Shown: positions 34,348-42,256 of the stretch, piece by piece
Position numbering within the stretch: the stretch's first letter is position 1
Layout of the letters: every line of letters begins with the position of its first letter
Assembly (NCBI GenBank): GCA_016719135.1
Contig: JADKAV010000002.1
Span: 186,001 to 250,000, forward strand
Direction of reading: 5' to 3'
Origin: Micrococcales bacterium
GTDB taxonomy: Bacteria; Actinomycetota; Actinomycetes; S36-B12; UBA10799
DNA: 64,000 bases
The notes under the pieces: generated by a model
What the model was told of the DNA's origin: nothing
The model's input: only the letters and a program-made list of their open reading frames with translations
Databases searched by the model: none
Program-made: the position numbers and the translations under genes

Positions 34348-35049
34348 TCAGCCCAGTGCCACCTTGACGAATGCCTCGGAAACGTCCCAGGCCACCTGCC
34401 GGTACTGCCGCCAGTAGCGTCGGGTGTCGACCTCGATCTGCACGGGATCGGCGTCGTTGTCGAGCAACTCGTCGAGGTAGGTGCCGATCCAGCCGTAGAT
34501 AAGCCCGGGATCGGCCTCGACGTGATACTGGATGCCCCACGCCCGGTCGCCCAGCCGGTACGCCTGCACCATCCCGTCCGCCTCACCCAACAACACCGCG
34601 CCGTCGGGCAGCGAGAACGTGTCGTAGTGGAACTGGAACACGTCCGGGCTGCCGACCAGCGCTCGCCCGATCGGATCGTCCATGGCGGCCTCGGTGAACT
34701 CGACCTTCGTCCAGCCGATCTCGCGGCGCTCGGCTCGAAAGCCCCGACCTCCAGCGGCGCGTGCCAGCGTCTGCGCGCCGAAACAAACCCCCAGGATCGC
34801 CGTGCCACGCTCTAATGCGAGCTCGAGCAACTCCCGCTCGGCCCTGATCCACGGGATTCCCGCTTCGTCGTAGGCGCTGTCATCACCGCCCATCGAAATG
34901 ATCGCGTCGACGTCCTCGCTGCCTGCGGGCGGTTCCGGATCGGCGAACGTACACCACGTGACGATGTCGAAACCAGCGTCGGCGATCGGACCGGCCAACT
35001 GGTGCAAATGATCGTGGACCAGATGCTGAATCACCAATAGTTTCGCCAT
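34348..35049 (-). CDS. Class I glutamine amidotransferase (GuaA-type domain)
   Basis: A free-standing class I GATase, 233 residues. The nucleophile Cys is in ILGVCFGAQTLARA, and the His/Glu pair in WGIQYHVEADPG. The region around IISMGGDDSAYDEAGIPWI and FQFHYDTFSLP matches stand-alone GMP-synthase-like GATases, which often hydrolyse gamma-glutamyl compounds. It is the last of three GATases in tandem, two bases after the previous stop, and so belongs to the same operon as the glutamine-synthetase-like gene. Its substrate, likely a gamma-glutamyl amine or amide, is inferred from context. Confidence 0.85.
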   Translation of the reverse strand: MAKLLVIQHLVHDHLHQLAGPIADAGFDIVTWCTFADPEPPAGSEDVDAIISMGGDDSAYDEAGIPWIRAERELLELALERGTAILGVCFGAQTLARAAGGRGFRAERREIGWTKVEFTEAAMDDPIGRALVGSPDVFQFHYDTFSLPDGAVLLGEADGMVQAYRLGDRAWGIQYHVEADPGLIYGWIGTYLDELLDNDADPVQIEVDTRRYWRQYRQVAWDVSEAFVKVALG

Positions 35050-35051
35050 GA

Positions 35052-35819
35052 TCAGCCTGCTGCTTCCAGCAGCGCCCGGAACAGCGCCTGCCGGTCCTTG
35101 CCGTGGCCGTCATCGTCCTCCGGGTGCCACTGCACGCCGATCGCCCACGCGGATGGATGCTCGACGCCCTCCACCAGACCGTCGTCGGCAAGGGCGGCAG
35201 TCCGCAACTCGTCAGCCACCTGCGCCACCGCCTGGTGATGACCCGAGCGGACCACCAGATCGTCGCATCCGAGGATCTCGCGCAGTCTGGTGCCGGGCAT
35301 CACATTGATGTGCTCATCGATGAACAATGGGCCGGTCACGTAGTCGCCCCGGTGGAGCTCCCACGACTCGAGGTCGGGAATCAAGGTCCCCCCGTATGCC
35401 AGGTTGAGCAGCTGTGAGCCCCGACAGATGGACAGCAACGGGACGCCGCGGTCGACTGCTCCTCGGATCACATCCATGGTGAACATGTCAGCCTGCGGAT
35501 CGACGCCGTACTCGTGCCGCGCCGGCCCGGCCACCCCGTACAACTCGGAGTCCACATCACCGCCACCCAGGACGAGCACCGCGTCGGTGTCGAGGACTGC
35601 AGCGGGTGCGGGCAGGTCCACAGAAGTGTCCGTCAGTGTCCAGTCGAAGCCCAGATCCGCGGCCTCGGTCAATGCGGTGCGCGTGAAACGGCGGACCAGT
35701 TCGGCGGTGACTTCGGTCATGTCCGGGAAGTTCAGCGACACAACAACGGCCAGGCGGGGTCCCGTGCGCGGACCGGGATCGGCCGGGAGCACATCGGCCA
35801 GTGTGACGACCGGCTTCAC
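35052..35819 (-). CDS. Peptidase C26/PuuD-like gamma-glutamyl hydrolase
   Basis: Class I GATase-fold gamma-glutamyl hydrolase (C26), about 255 residues from GTG 35819; an in-frame TTG at 35903 is possible but less likely. The nucleophile is in LLSICRGSQLLNLAYGGTL, and the catalytic His/Glu in AIGVQWHPEDDDG. VLGGGDVDSELYG and SGHHQAVAQVA match the PuuD pattern. PuuD releases GABA from gamma-Glu-GABA. In this operon a gamma-glutamyl aminoacid derived from a cyclic amine is a reasonable substrate. The paralogue 35932-36654 lies immediately upstream, and the third GATase follows after two bases. Confidence 0.85.
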   Translation of the reverse strand: MKPVVTLADVLPADPGPRTGPRLAVVVSLNFPDMTEVTAELVRRFTRTALTEAADLGFDWTLTDTSVDLPAPAAVLDTDAVLVLGGGDVDSELYGVAGPARHEYGVDPQADMFTMDVIRGAVDRGVPLLSICRGSQLLNLAYGGTLIPDLESWELHRGDYVTGPLFIDEHINVMPGTRLREILGCDDLVVRSGHHQAVAQVADELRTAALADDGLVEGVEHPSAWAIGVQWHPEDDDGHGKDRQALFRALLEAAG

Positions 35820-35931
35820 TGCGTGATCCAGGTGGCGTGGCAGAACCGGCTTGCGCCGAAGGCCACCGTGGACAAGCAGTTGGCCACTTCCGACCGGCGG
35901 CAAGCGAGCTCATGAGAGCTTTGGGTGGGCC

Positions 35932-36654
35932 TCACGTGGCCATCCTCTGGGTTCGGAAAACTCCTGCCTGCTCAACCACGAAGTCGAACAGCGCCTGTTG
36001 TTCGGGGGCCTCGTGGGCGTTGTCCTCAGGGTGCCACTGCACCCCCATCACCGGGGCCGTCACGTGTTCGAACGCCTCGACACATCCGTCGCCCGCCCGG
36101 CCCACGACCACCAGGTCCGCGCCGATGCGCGCGACGGCCTGGTGGTGGTACGACGACACCGCAACAACGGTCGACCCCATGGCCTGCGCGACACGCGAGC
36201 CGGGCTGCAAGTCGACCTCATGCAGTTCGTTGTTGGCGTGGTCGATCGGGTCCGGTTCCAGGTGTTGCACCAGCGTGCCGCCGAGCGCGACGTTGAGTAC
36301 CTGAAATCCGCGGCAGATCGCCAGCGTCGGCAGCCCCACGCTGATCACCGCACCGGCGGCGGCGATGTCGGCAGCGTCCTGGATTTCGTCAGGTTCGTCG
36401 GTGCGCGGATGGCGCGGCTCGTCGGTGTACAGGCGCGGGTCCACATCCCGGCCACCGGGCAGCACCGCTCCATCGAAGGCCCCGAACCGGCCGTCCGCTT
36501 CGGACTCGTCGCCGCCGAACAAGCTCAACGGCTCTCCCCCTGCGCGGTAGATGGACTCGGCGATGCGTTCGGCCACGACGACCCCGGACCTGCGTAGGCC
36601 GGCCACCTTCGGGGAACGCATCGCGGGCACGGCGATCAAAGGTCGAGGGGTCAT
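35932..36654 (-). CDS. Peptidase C26/PuuD-like gamma-glutamyl hydrolase (second copy)
   Basis: A 240-residue PuuD-type hydrolase starting MTPRPLIAVPAMRSP. It shows VLPGGRDVDPRLYTDEPRHP, the nucleophile in LAICRGFQVLNVALGGTLVQ, SSYHHQAVARIG, and the His/Glu motif VMGVQWHPEDN. ATG overlaps the stop of the binding-protein gene (ATGA). It resembles the next gene downstream but is clearly diverged, so the two may have different gamma-glutamyl substrates. A role releasing the amino acid from a gamma-glutamylated intermediate is inferred from context, not proven. Confidence 0.87.
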   Translation of the reverse strand: MTPRPLIAVPAMRSPKVAGLRRSGVVVAERIAESIYRAGGEPLSLFGGDESEADGRFGAFDGAVLPGGRDVDPRLYTDEPRHPRTDEPDEIQDAADIAAAGAVISVGLPTLAICRGFQVLNVALGGTLVQHLEPDPIDHANNELHEVDLQPGSRVAQAMGSTVVAVSSYHHQAVARIGADLVVVGRAGDGCVEAFEHVTAPVMGVQWHPEDNAHEAPEQQALFDFVVEQAGVFRTQRMAT

Positions 36655-37361
36655 GGATGATTGTCTCCCAGCGGAAACTCCAGCGACGGCAGCCATGTGT
36701 GCCAGACCTGCGCCAACTGCCCGTTGGCGATCACCGCAGCGAGCGCACTGTCGATCTCGGCCAGCAGTTCTGGACGGTCTTTGGCCACGCCGATGCCCCA
36801 GCGGTTCCCGGTCTTGACGGTGAAGGCCTGCTCGTACCGAGGATCGTCGTCCAACGGCACGAACACGACATCGTCGTCGACCACAGCATCCACCTCACCG
36901 GCGTCCAGGGCACCGAGCATCTCTGCGAAGACGTCGTCACTGTCCCCGCCGAACGGCACCGGAATGGCGCCCTCGAAGCTCAGTAGCAAAGCCATGTTCG
37001 CACTGTCGGCGATGGCCGCCACCTTCCGCCCGACGAGGTCTGCCGGGGACGTGATGCCGCTACCGGACCGAACCAGGACGCCTTCGTGGAACACCCCGTA
37101 GGGCCTGGTGAAGTCGACTTGTTCCTCGCGGGAGGCGATGATTCCTTGACCACATAGAACCGCGTCCACCTCGTGCCGCTGCACAGCGGGCAGCATCTGC
37201 GACCACGGCATGATCGCCCACTGAAGCTCCCGACCCATCTGTGCGGCGAGCACCCTCGCCACGTCGGGTTCGTACCCCTCGCGCACGATGCCATCGGGGC
37301 TCTTGAGGAACAGCGGCGGGGCTTCGGTGTCGATACACGCGAGCCTCAGGACCCCGCTCAC
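36651..37361 (-). CDS. Family 3 solute-binding protein-like, no signal peptide
   Basis: A 236-residue protein with the SBP family 3 fold: GVLRLACIDTEAPPLFLKSP, GYEPDVARVLAAQMGRELQW, a domain crossover near ADLVGRKVAAIADSANM, and EMLGALDAGEVDAVVDDDVV. Extracellular binding proteins normally begin with a lipoprotein or Sec signal, but the mature domain starts here at the second residue from the GTG that overlaps the GS stop (GTGA). A longer in-frame start upstream adds no hydrophobic signal. It may be a cytoplasmic ligand binder or a degenerate gene. No ABC permease or ATPase is adjacent. Confidence 0.75.
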   Translation of the reverse strand: MSGVLRLACIDTEAPPLFLKSPDGIVREGYEPDVARVLAAQMGRELQWAIMPWSQMLPAVQRHEVDAVLCGQGIIASREEQVDFTRPYGVFHEGVLVRSGSGITSPADLVGRKVAAIADSANMALLLSFEGAIPVPFGGDSDDVFAEMLGALDAGEVDAVVDDDVVFVPLDDDPRYEQAFTVKTGNRWGIGVAKDRPELLAEIDSALAAVIANGQLAQVWHTWLPSLEFPLGDNHP

Positions 37362-38742
37362 GGGATCGCCTGCCAGTAGCGTTCGTGCTCCCAGTCGGTG
37401 ACGAATGCGCAGAACCTCGCCCACTCGTCGCGTTTGAGGTCCAGTAGCAGATCCGCCAGCGGCCCGGGCATCGAGGCCCGCACGACGTCGTCCTTCTCGA
37501 ACGCCCGCACCGCCTCGACCAGAGTCAACGGGAGCGGCTCGAACATCTCGATGCCGCCGTCATAACTGCTTCCGGCGGTGGGCTCACCCGGGTCAATCTT
37601 GTTGTTCAGGCCGTCCTCGATGGCAGCCAGCAGCGCCGCATGCGACAGGTACGGGTTGACGCTGGCGTCGGGCAGTTTGTACTCCAGCCGACCATTGGCC
37701 GACAGTCGCACGGTGCAGGTCTTGTTGTCCATCCCCCAGTTGATCTGTGATGGCGCGAACTGCCCGGAGTCCCAGTAGCGCTTGTAGGAGTTGACCGTCG
37801 GGCCCATGATCAGCATGGATCCGGCAGCGTGGCTCAGAATGCCGCCGAGGGCGTTCAAACCGACGTCCGTCAGGTGCAACTCCGCCGGTTCGGCTCCTCC
37901 AGAACGTTCACGTCGCCGTCCCACAAACTCAGATTGTGGTGGCAGCCGTTGCCCATCTGACCGGTCGACGGCTTGGGCATGAAGCTGGCCTCCAGCCCGA
38001 GTTCGCGAGCCACCTGCTTGCAGATCGAGCGGTAGGTGATGAGGCGGTCCGCGGTGAGGTCGGCGTCGTCGAACATCCAGTTCATCTCAACCTGACCGGG
38101 ATCCTCGTAGTCGGCCTCGATCATGTCCAGTCCCATCGCCTGGGCGTAGCGGATGACCTTCTGATACACCGGACGCATCAGTTCGAGGTTCTCAATGTGA
38201 TACGCCGGGCTGGACCCCAACGCGAAGCGCACCTGGGTGCCCGGCCCGCTCCAGGTCATCTCCGGCTCACAGCCGGTCTTCATGCGCAGACCGGTGCGCG
38301 CCTGGAACTGGGCGTGTGCGCGCTTTAGGTTGCCGCGGCTGTCTGTGGCCAGGTGCTCACCTCCGACCTCTGGGAGGTGGTCGGGCTCGTACACCTGACA
38401 GAGGAACCTCCCGACGGAGGTGTCCCAGGGCAGGACCTGGAAGGTGTCGATGTCGGGCATCGCCGTGAACTCTGCGGCATACGCACCACCTCCGAAGAGA
38501 TCACCGCCGTTGCGGTCGCCCATCAGGTCGCAGATCGCGGTGCGATGCAGGTTCACGCCCTTGTCCAGGTTGCGGCTCAGATGTTTGGCCGGAACGACCT
38601 TGCCGATGACGCGACCGGTCACGCTGACGATCTGGTAGTAGATGAACTCGACACCGCGGTGTTCGACTTCGCGGGAAACCTCTTCAACGGCCTCCCGCGA
38701 AGTGTTCACTTCGCGGTGACGTTCCAACGGGGTGGGGGACAT
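37358..38742 (-). pseudogene. Glutamine synthetase-like gamma-glutamyl ligase, frameshifted
   Basis: GS-fold ligase of the GlnA3/gamma-glutamylamine synthetase type. The N-terminal frame (ATG 38742) has KTGCEPEMTWSG, VEMNWMFDDADLTADRL and the ATP-site ASFMPKPSTGQMGNGCHHNL. It runs off-frame near 37893. The C-terminal frame continues LHLTDVGLNALGGILSHAAG, GPTVNSYKRYWDSGQ, then YKLPDASVNPYLSHAALLA, to the stop at 37358. The span is 1385 bases, one short of a multiple of three; one extra C in GAACCGG would restore EEPNPAELHL. In mycobacterial pip/mor clusters a GS-like gene sits in exactly this place after the P450 electron chain. Real mutation or sequencing error cannot be separated here. Confidence 0.85.
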
Positions 38743-38772
38743 GACGGTCCTTTCGGGGATTTGGTGGGAGGT

Positions 38773-40005
38773 CTAGACGGCTAGCGGCAGGGGTGCGACA
38801 GCGTCGCGGTAGCGGCGGTATTCCGATGCCGGCACATTGACCAGCACCGCGCCCACCAGTCGGTCCTTACGCAGGTAGGCCATCACCAGACCGCCGTCCA
38901 GATCGTCGAGCGCACCATGTTCGACAACCGCAGTGTCGGCGAGACCGGGAGATCCGAAACTCTGCAGACGCAGGCCGAACTGATCGCTCCAGAAGGCTGG
39001 CAGCGGCGTGAAAGGGTCCGTGGTGGTGGCGTGACCTGAGAGGTGGTCGGCCAGCGTGACAGCGGCACGCTTGGCCGTCTCCCCGGGCATGTTCCAGTGC
39101 TCCACACGCCGGGCGATGTCATCGAAGCGTGGATTCGGGAATCTCGCAATGTCACCGGCAGCGACGATTTCCGCGCGGCCTTCAACCCGCAACTGGTTGT
39201 CGCAGAGGACGCCGTCTGTCAGATCCAGGCCGTTGCCCTGCAACCACTCCGTATTCGGGTGGGAGCCGATCGACTCGATCACCAGGTCCGCGGCCAGTTC
39301 GGTGCCGTCGTCGAGCACCACCGCAGCCACCTGCTCAGCATCCTCGGTCGCGCCGATCAACCGGCTCACGCCTTGCCCGGTGATGACCTGCAACCCGGTG
39401 TGTTCGTGGTGAGCACGCAGCGCAGCCCCGAGTTCCGCACCGACCCCCCGCAGCATCGGTACCGGCAGCGGTTCGACCACGGTGACGCGCGCCCCCAGAC
39501 TGGTCAGCGTCGAGGCGACCTCGCAGCCGATGAATCCGCCGCCGACGACCACTGCACGCACGGCGGGAACCAACGCCGCGCGCAGCGACACGGCGTCGTC
39601 GACGGTTCGCACTACGTGTCGTCCACGCGTTGGTGTGTCCCCCAGCAGGCGCCGTGGCCGCAAGCCGGTAGCCACCACGAGCGCATCGAAGGCCAGCACC
39701 TGCCCGTTGGCCAAACTCAGCAAACCCTCGGCAAGATCCGAGGACACCGCCGGGCTGCCCAGTTGCCACCGAACATCGGCGATGCTGGACTTCGGACGAA
39801 ATGCCAATGACGCGGACAACGCCTCGACGGTGACGTCGGGACCGTGGCCGGACAGCGCTTCCTTCGACAGAGGCGGACGGTTGTACGGCTTGTGTTTCTC
39901 GGCGCCCACGATGGTGAGGTCACCGGCGTATCCCTGCGCCCGCAGTTGCTCAGCGGCGCGCAAGCCGGCCAGGGAAGCCCCGACCACGACCACCTGCGGA
40001 CGCAT
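38773..40005 (-). CDS. Ferredoxin reductase, FAD-dependent
   Basis: NAD(P)H:ferredoxin reductase delivering electrons to the P450 through the adjacent ferredoxin. The 410-residue protein has the FAD motif VVVVGASLAGLRAAEQLR at the N-terminus, KPYNRPPLSKEAL, the NAD(P)H-binding VVVGGGFIGCEVASTL near residue 150, and the second FAD motif EIVAAGDIARFPN. This is the putidaredoxin-reductase-like layout. ATG lies one base after the ferredoxin stop. In the mor cluster of mycobacteria the equivalent is MorC. Operon position between ferredoxin and the GS-like gene supports that. Confidence 0.93.
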   Translation of the reverse strand: MRPQVVVVGASLAGLRAAEQLRAQGYAGDLTIVGAEKHKPYNRPPLSKEALSGHGPDVTVEALSASLAFRPKSSIADVRWQLGSPAVSSDLAEGLLSLANGQVLAFDALVVATGLRPRRLLGDTPTRGRHVVRTVDDAVSLRAALVPAVRAVVVGGGFIGCEVASTLTSLGARVTVVEPLPVPMLRGVGAELGAALRAHHEHTGLQVITGQGVSRLIGATEDAEQVAAVVLDDGTELAADLVIESIGSHPNTEWLQGNGLDLTDGVLCDNQLRVEGRAEIVAAGDIARFPNPRFDDIARRVEHWNMPGETAKRAAVTLADHLSGHATTTDPFTPLPAFWSDQFGLRLQSFGSPGLADTAVVEHGALDDLDGGLVMAYLRKDRLVGAVLVNVPASEYRRYRDAVAPLPLAV

Positions 40006-40006
40006 G

Positions 40007-40195
40007 TCAGTCCTCGATGAAGATCGCCTGCGCGGGGCAGACATCGGCGGCTTCCTCGACCTCGGCCAGCAGCGAGTCGTCGGGGTTGGGGTCGTACTCG
40101 AGTTTGCTCTCGTCGTTCATCCGGAACACGTCCGGAGCGGCGATGGCGCACTGGCCATGGTCTTCACACATGGTCATATCAACGCGAACCTTCAT
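40007..40195 (-). CDS. [3Fe-4S]-type ferredoxin of P450 chain
   Basis: A 62-residue ferredoxin. Its cluster motif is C-x5-C ... C: CEDHGQC at residues 10-16 (the usual second cysteine is His) and DVCPAQAI near residue 54. The CxxHGxC pattern with a missing fourth ligand typifies [3Fe-4S] ferredoxins that serve actinobacterial P450s. It lies 28 bases after the P450 stop and one base before the reductase. The equivalent in the mor cluster is MorB. Confidence 0.94.
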   Translation of the reverse strand: MKVRVDMTMCEDHGQCAIAAPDVFRMNDESKLEYDPNPDDSLLAEVEEAADVCPAQAIFIED

Positions 40196-40223
40196 GGGTA
40201 GTCCTTTCTGGGGTGTGCTGTGA

Positions 40224-41450
40224 TCAGTGGCCGGCGCTGAAAGCCAGCGGCAACGAGTTGGCCCCGGTGTTGCCTGACAGGGGCATCCAGTCCGCCTCGC
40301 CACCCAAACGGAGGTCTGGCATGCGGCGGGCCAGGATCGGCAGGGCCACGGACATGTCCGAACGGGCGACGAAGTGTCCCAAGCAGTGATGAGCTCCGCC
40401 ACCGAAGCCGAAGTGGGGCGGGCGCCCCGTCGCGGTGATGTCGAACTGCGGGTTTTCAACCGTGCGCGGGTCGGTCCCGGCGGACTCCGAGAAGAGGTGC
40501 ACGGTCGTCCCGGCTTTGATAGCCAGCCCTTGGAACTCGAAGTCGTCGAGCGCCTCGCGGGTGACCCAGGTGACGGCGGGGTTGACCCGCATGACCTCCT
40601 CGACGGCTGTACCGCCGAGCTCGGGGTGTTCGGCGAGCAGTTTCCACTGATCGGGATGATCCAGGAACGTCTTGATCGCAAGTCCCAACTGGTTGCGGGT
40701 GGTGTCGAATCCGCCGAAGATGAGCAGAGCCAGCGAGTCGAGCAACTCCTGATGGGTCATGCGGTCGTCGTCGCGCTGGGCCTGCACGAGGCGGGTGACG
40801 AAGTCGTCCTTCGGATGGGCCTGCCGATCGGCGATGAGCTGCTCGGCATACGCGAACAGACTCTCCAGCGCCGCTTCGATGCGGGGCAGTTCCTGCTTGA
40901 AGGTGACACCCAGCGCCAGACCCAGCGTCGCGGAATCCTCGGCGATCTTCGGCCATTCCTGTTCCGGGATCCCCAGCATGATCGCGATCACGCGCGCTGC
41001 ATACGGTTCGGCGAAATCACTGACGAAGTCGCACTGACCCGCGGGCGCGAAACCATCGATCAATTCATTGGCCAGCGCGACGAACCTGGGCGAAAGCGCT
41101 GCCAGGAGCTTGGGTGAGAACGCGGGGTTGAGCAGTCGGCGTAGGCGGGCGTGATCCTGACCCTCCTTGTTGAGCAGCCAGCCGGCCCACCACTGCGCGA
41201 ACGGACCCTCGACGCCGTTGTGCTGCGGCCAAGCCCAACTGCCCTGTCGCAGCCGGCGGTCCTTGAGCAGTCTGTTGACCTGCTCGTAGCGCAGGATGGC
41301 CAGGCCGTACGGCGTGCGAGCGCACCAGCCGGCGTCTCGGGCCTCCCGCACCGCGGCCGACTGCACAGAAAAGGTGGGATCGGCCACGGGCAGGTAAGGC
41401 AGGTCGGCGGCGTCGATCGAGGGGTAGTCGGGGGTGGTGGTCGCTGTCAT
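40224..41450 (-). CDS. Cytochrome P450, probably cyclic-amine monooxygenase
   Basis: A soluble 408-residue P450. The I-helix motif is ALLIFGGFDTTRNQ, the K-helix ExxR motif EVMRVNPAVTWVTR, and the heme-binding loop FGFGGGAHHCLGHFVAR with the proximal Cys. Directly followed by its ferredoxin and reductase and then the GS-like gene, it occupies the place of PipA/MorA (CYP151), which hydroxylates next to nitrogen of piperidine, pyrrolidine or morpholine to open the ring. CYP151 membership is inferred from context, not verified by alignment. A promoter 7 bases upstream suggests a leaderless mRNA. Confidence 0.9.
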   Translation of the reverse strand: MTATTTPDYPSIDAADLPYLPVADPTFSVQSAAVREARDAGWCARTPYGLAILRYEQVNRLLKDRRLRQGSWAWPQHNGVEGPFAQWWAGWLLNKEGQDHARLRRLLNPAFSPKLLAALSPRFVALANELIDGFAPAGQCDFVSDFAEPYAARVIAIMLGIPEQEWPKIAEDSATLGLALGVTFKQELPRIEAALESLFAYAEQLIADRQAHPKDDFVTRLVQAQRDDDRMTHQELLDSLALLIFGGFDTTRNQLGLAIKTFLDHPDQWKLLAEHPELGGTAVEEVMRVNPAVTWVTREALDDFEFQGLAIKAGTTVHLFSESAGTDPRTVENPQFDITATGRPPHFGFGGGAHHCLGHFVARSDMSVALPILARRMPDLRLGGEADWMPLSGNTGANSLPLAFSAGH

Positions 41451-41457
41451 GCGCTAA

Positions 41458-41486
41458 AGCATTGACTTTATATGTTTAGTTGTCAA
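41458..41486 (-). promoter_or_regulatory. Promoter of the P450 operon, probably leaderless
   Basis: On the minus strand: -35 TTGACA (41481-41486), a 17-bp spacer and -10 AATGCT (41458-41463). The -10 ends seven bases before the ATG at 41450, and no ribosome-binding site is present. An inverted pair TTGAC (41462-41466)/GTCAA (41482-41486) overlaps it exactly, a possible operator. Confidence 0.6.
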
Positions 41487-41719
41487 GGGTTAAACCAGCA
41501 TTGAGCGCGTTTCGGGGGAATCGGACCACAGACGAGGCTGTCGCAAAATCGAATGGACCGAGGCAGATCGCCCCTTTCTCCCCAATATCGACTCGTTCCA
41601 GCGAATCTCCCCCTCAGTGGAAGTCCAAGCAGTCCCGAAGAATGGAGAATCCCACCGACAAGCCGTGAGAGGCTGTTTTGCGGCCCTTCGGATTTCAGGG
41701 GTGAGTCGAATGTGGTCGC

Positions 41720-41893
41720 CCACTGCTGGGTGCGGTACTGCCCGAACCGGTTGAACAGCGCCTGGTGCATCCCGGTCGCCTGGATCGGGCCGATCCGCTC
41801 GGGATCGTCGACCAGCAGCTGACCGTAGGCCAGCATCGTGGCGTTGACGGCATGCCAGTCACAGCCCAACGTGGCCGATGGCTCGCAGACGCC
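41720..41893 (-). pseudogene. ISL3-family transposase fragment
   Basis: A minus-strand frame contains LGCDWHAVNATMLAYGQLL, then VDDPERIGPIQATG and FNRFGQYRTQQWATTF. This reads like the conserved core around the first catalytic Asp of ISL3-family transposases (typically LGCDWHTVN...YG..LVDDP.RI...A.G.DE). The acidic DE pair is replaced by MH, so it is catalytically dead. Both ends are lost to unrelated sequence. Only about 58 recognisable residues remain. Confidence 0.6.
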
Positions 41894-41921
41894 CCTGCCA
41901 CCAGAGCATCTACCGCTCACC

Positions 41922-41981
41922 GCCATCACATGAGGGCCGCAGCGGGCGCGGTGAGACCCTCGGCGGCCCCGATGTGATGGC
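41922..41981. repeat. 60-bp palindromic element, CCATCA family
   Basis: Left arm GCCATCACATGAGGGCCGC (41922-41940) and right arm GCGGCCCCGATGTGATGGC (41963-41981) with a ~22-bp loop. Related copies are at 42018-42075 and, with a longer interior, 19829-19959. Confidence 0.75.
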
Positions 41982-42017
41982 CACGGCGTGCACTCTGGGG
42001 CTTATGTCCCATTTCTT

Positions 42018-42075
42018 CCATCAGATGGGGGCCGCAGCGGAGCCGAAGGTGCGACCGGTGGCCCCCATGTGATGG
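42018..42075. repeat. 58-bp palindromic element, CCATCA family
   Basis: Left arm CCATCAGATGGGGGCC and right arm GGCCCCCATGTGATGG with a ~26-bp centre; one mismatch across 16 bp. It lies 36 bp from the element at 41922. Confidence 0.75.
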
Positions 42076-42256
42076 CCAGGCTGGACCGAACCGCTGGTCA
42101 GCAGTCGTTTCGACAAAAAGCCGCGGCCACCACCGACACCGCCCGCCGATACTCACCGACCTGTCTGGTCAACCACCGCCCGGGCTCAAATCCGAAGCAC
42201 CTGTTTTGCGACAGCCTCCGCATGGTCGTCGTGCCCGCAAGGATACGCCTAAGCGG

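Larger units (their letters stand above)
41534..42218. mobile_element. Degenerate insertion sequence remnant, ISL3-like
   Basis: The gap 41451-42256 (806 bp) has no intact gene. GAGGCTGTCGCAAAA at 41534-41548 is matched by its perfect inverse TTTTGCGACAGCCTC at 42204-42218, so the two may be the ends of an old element of ~685 bp. Inside are a transposase fragment on the minus strand, two CCATCA-type palindromes, and a third, related end-like sequence near 41670 (GGCTGTTTTGCGG...CTTCGGATTT) that also appears at the right end. Interior decay is advanced. The boundaries are inferred from the inverted repeat. Confidence 0.6.
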
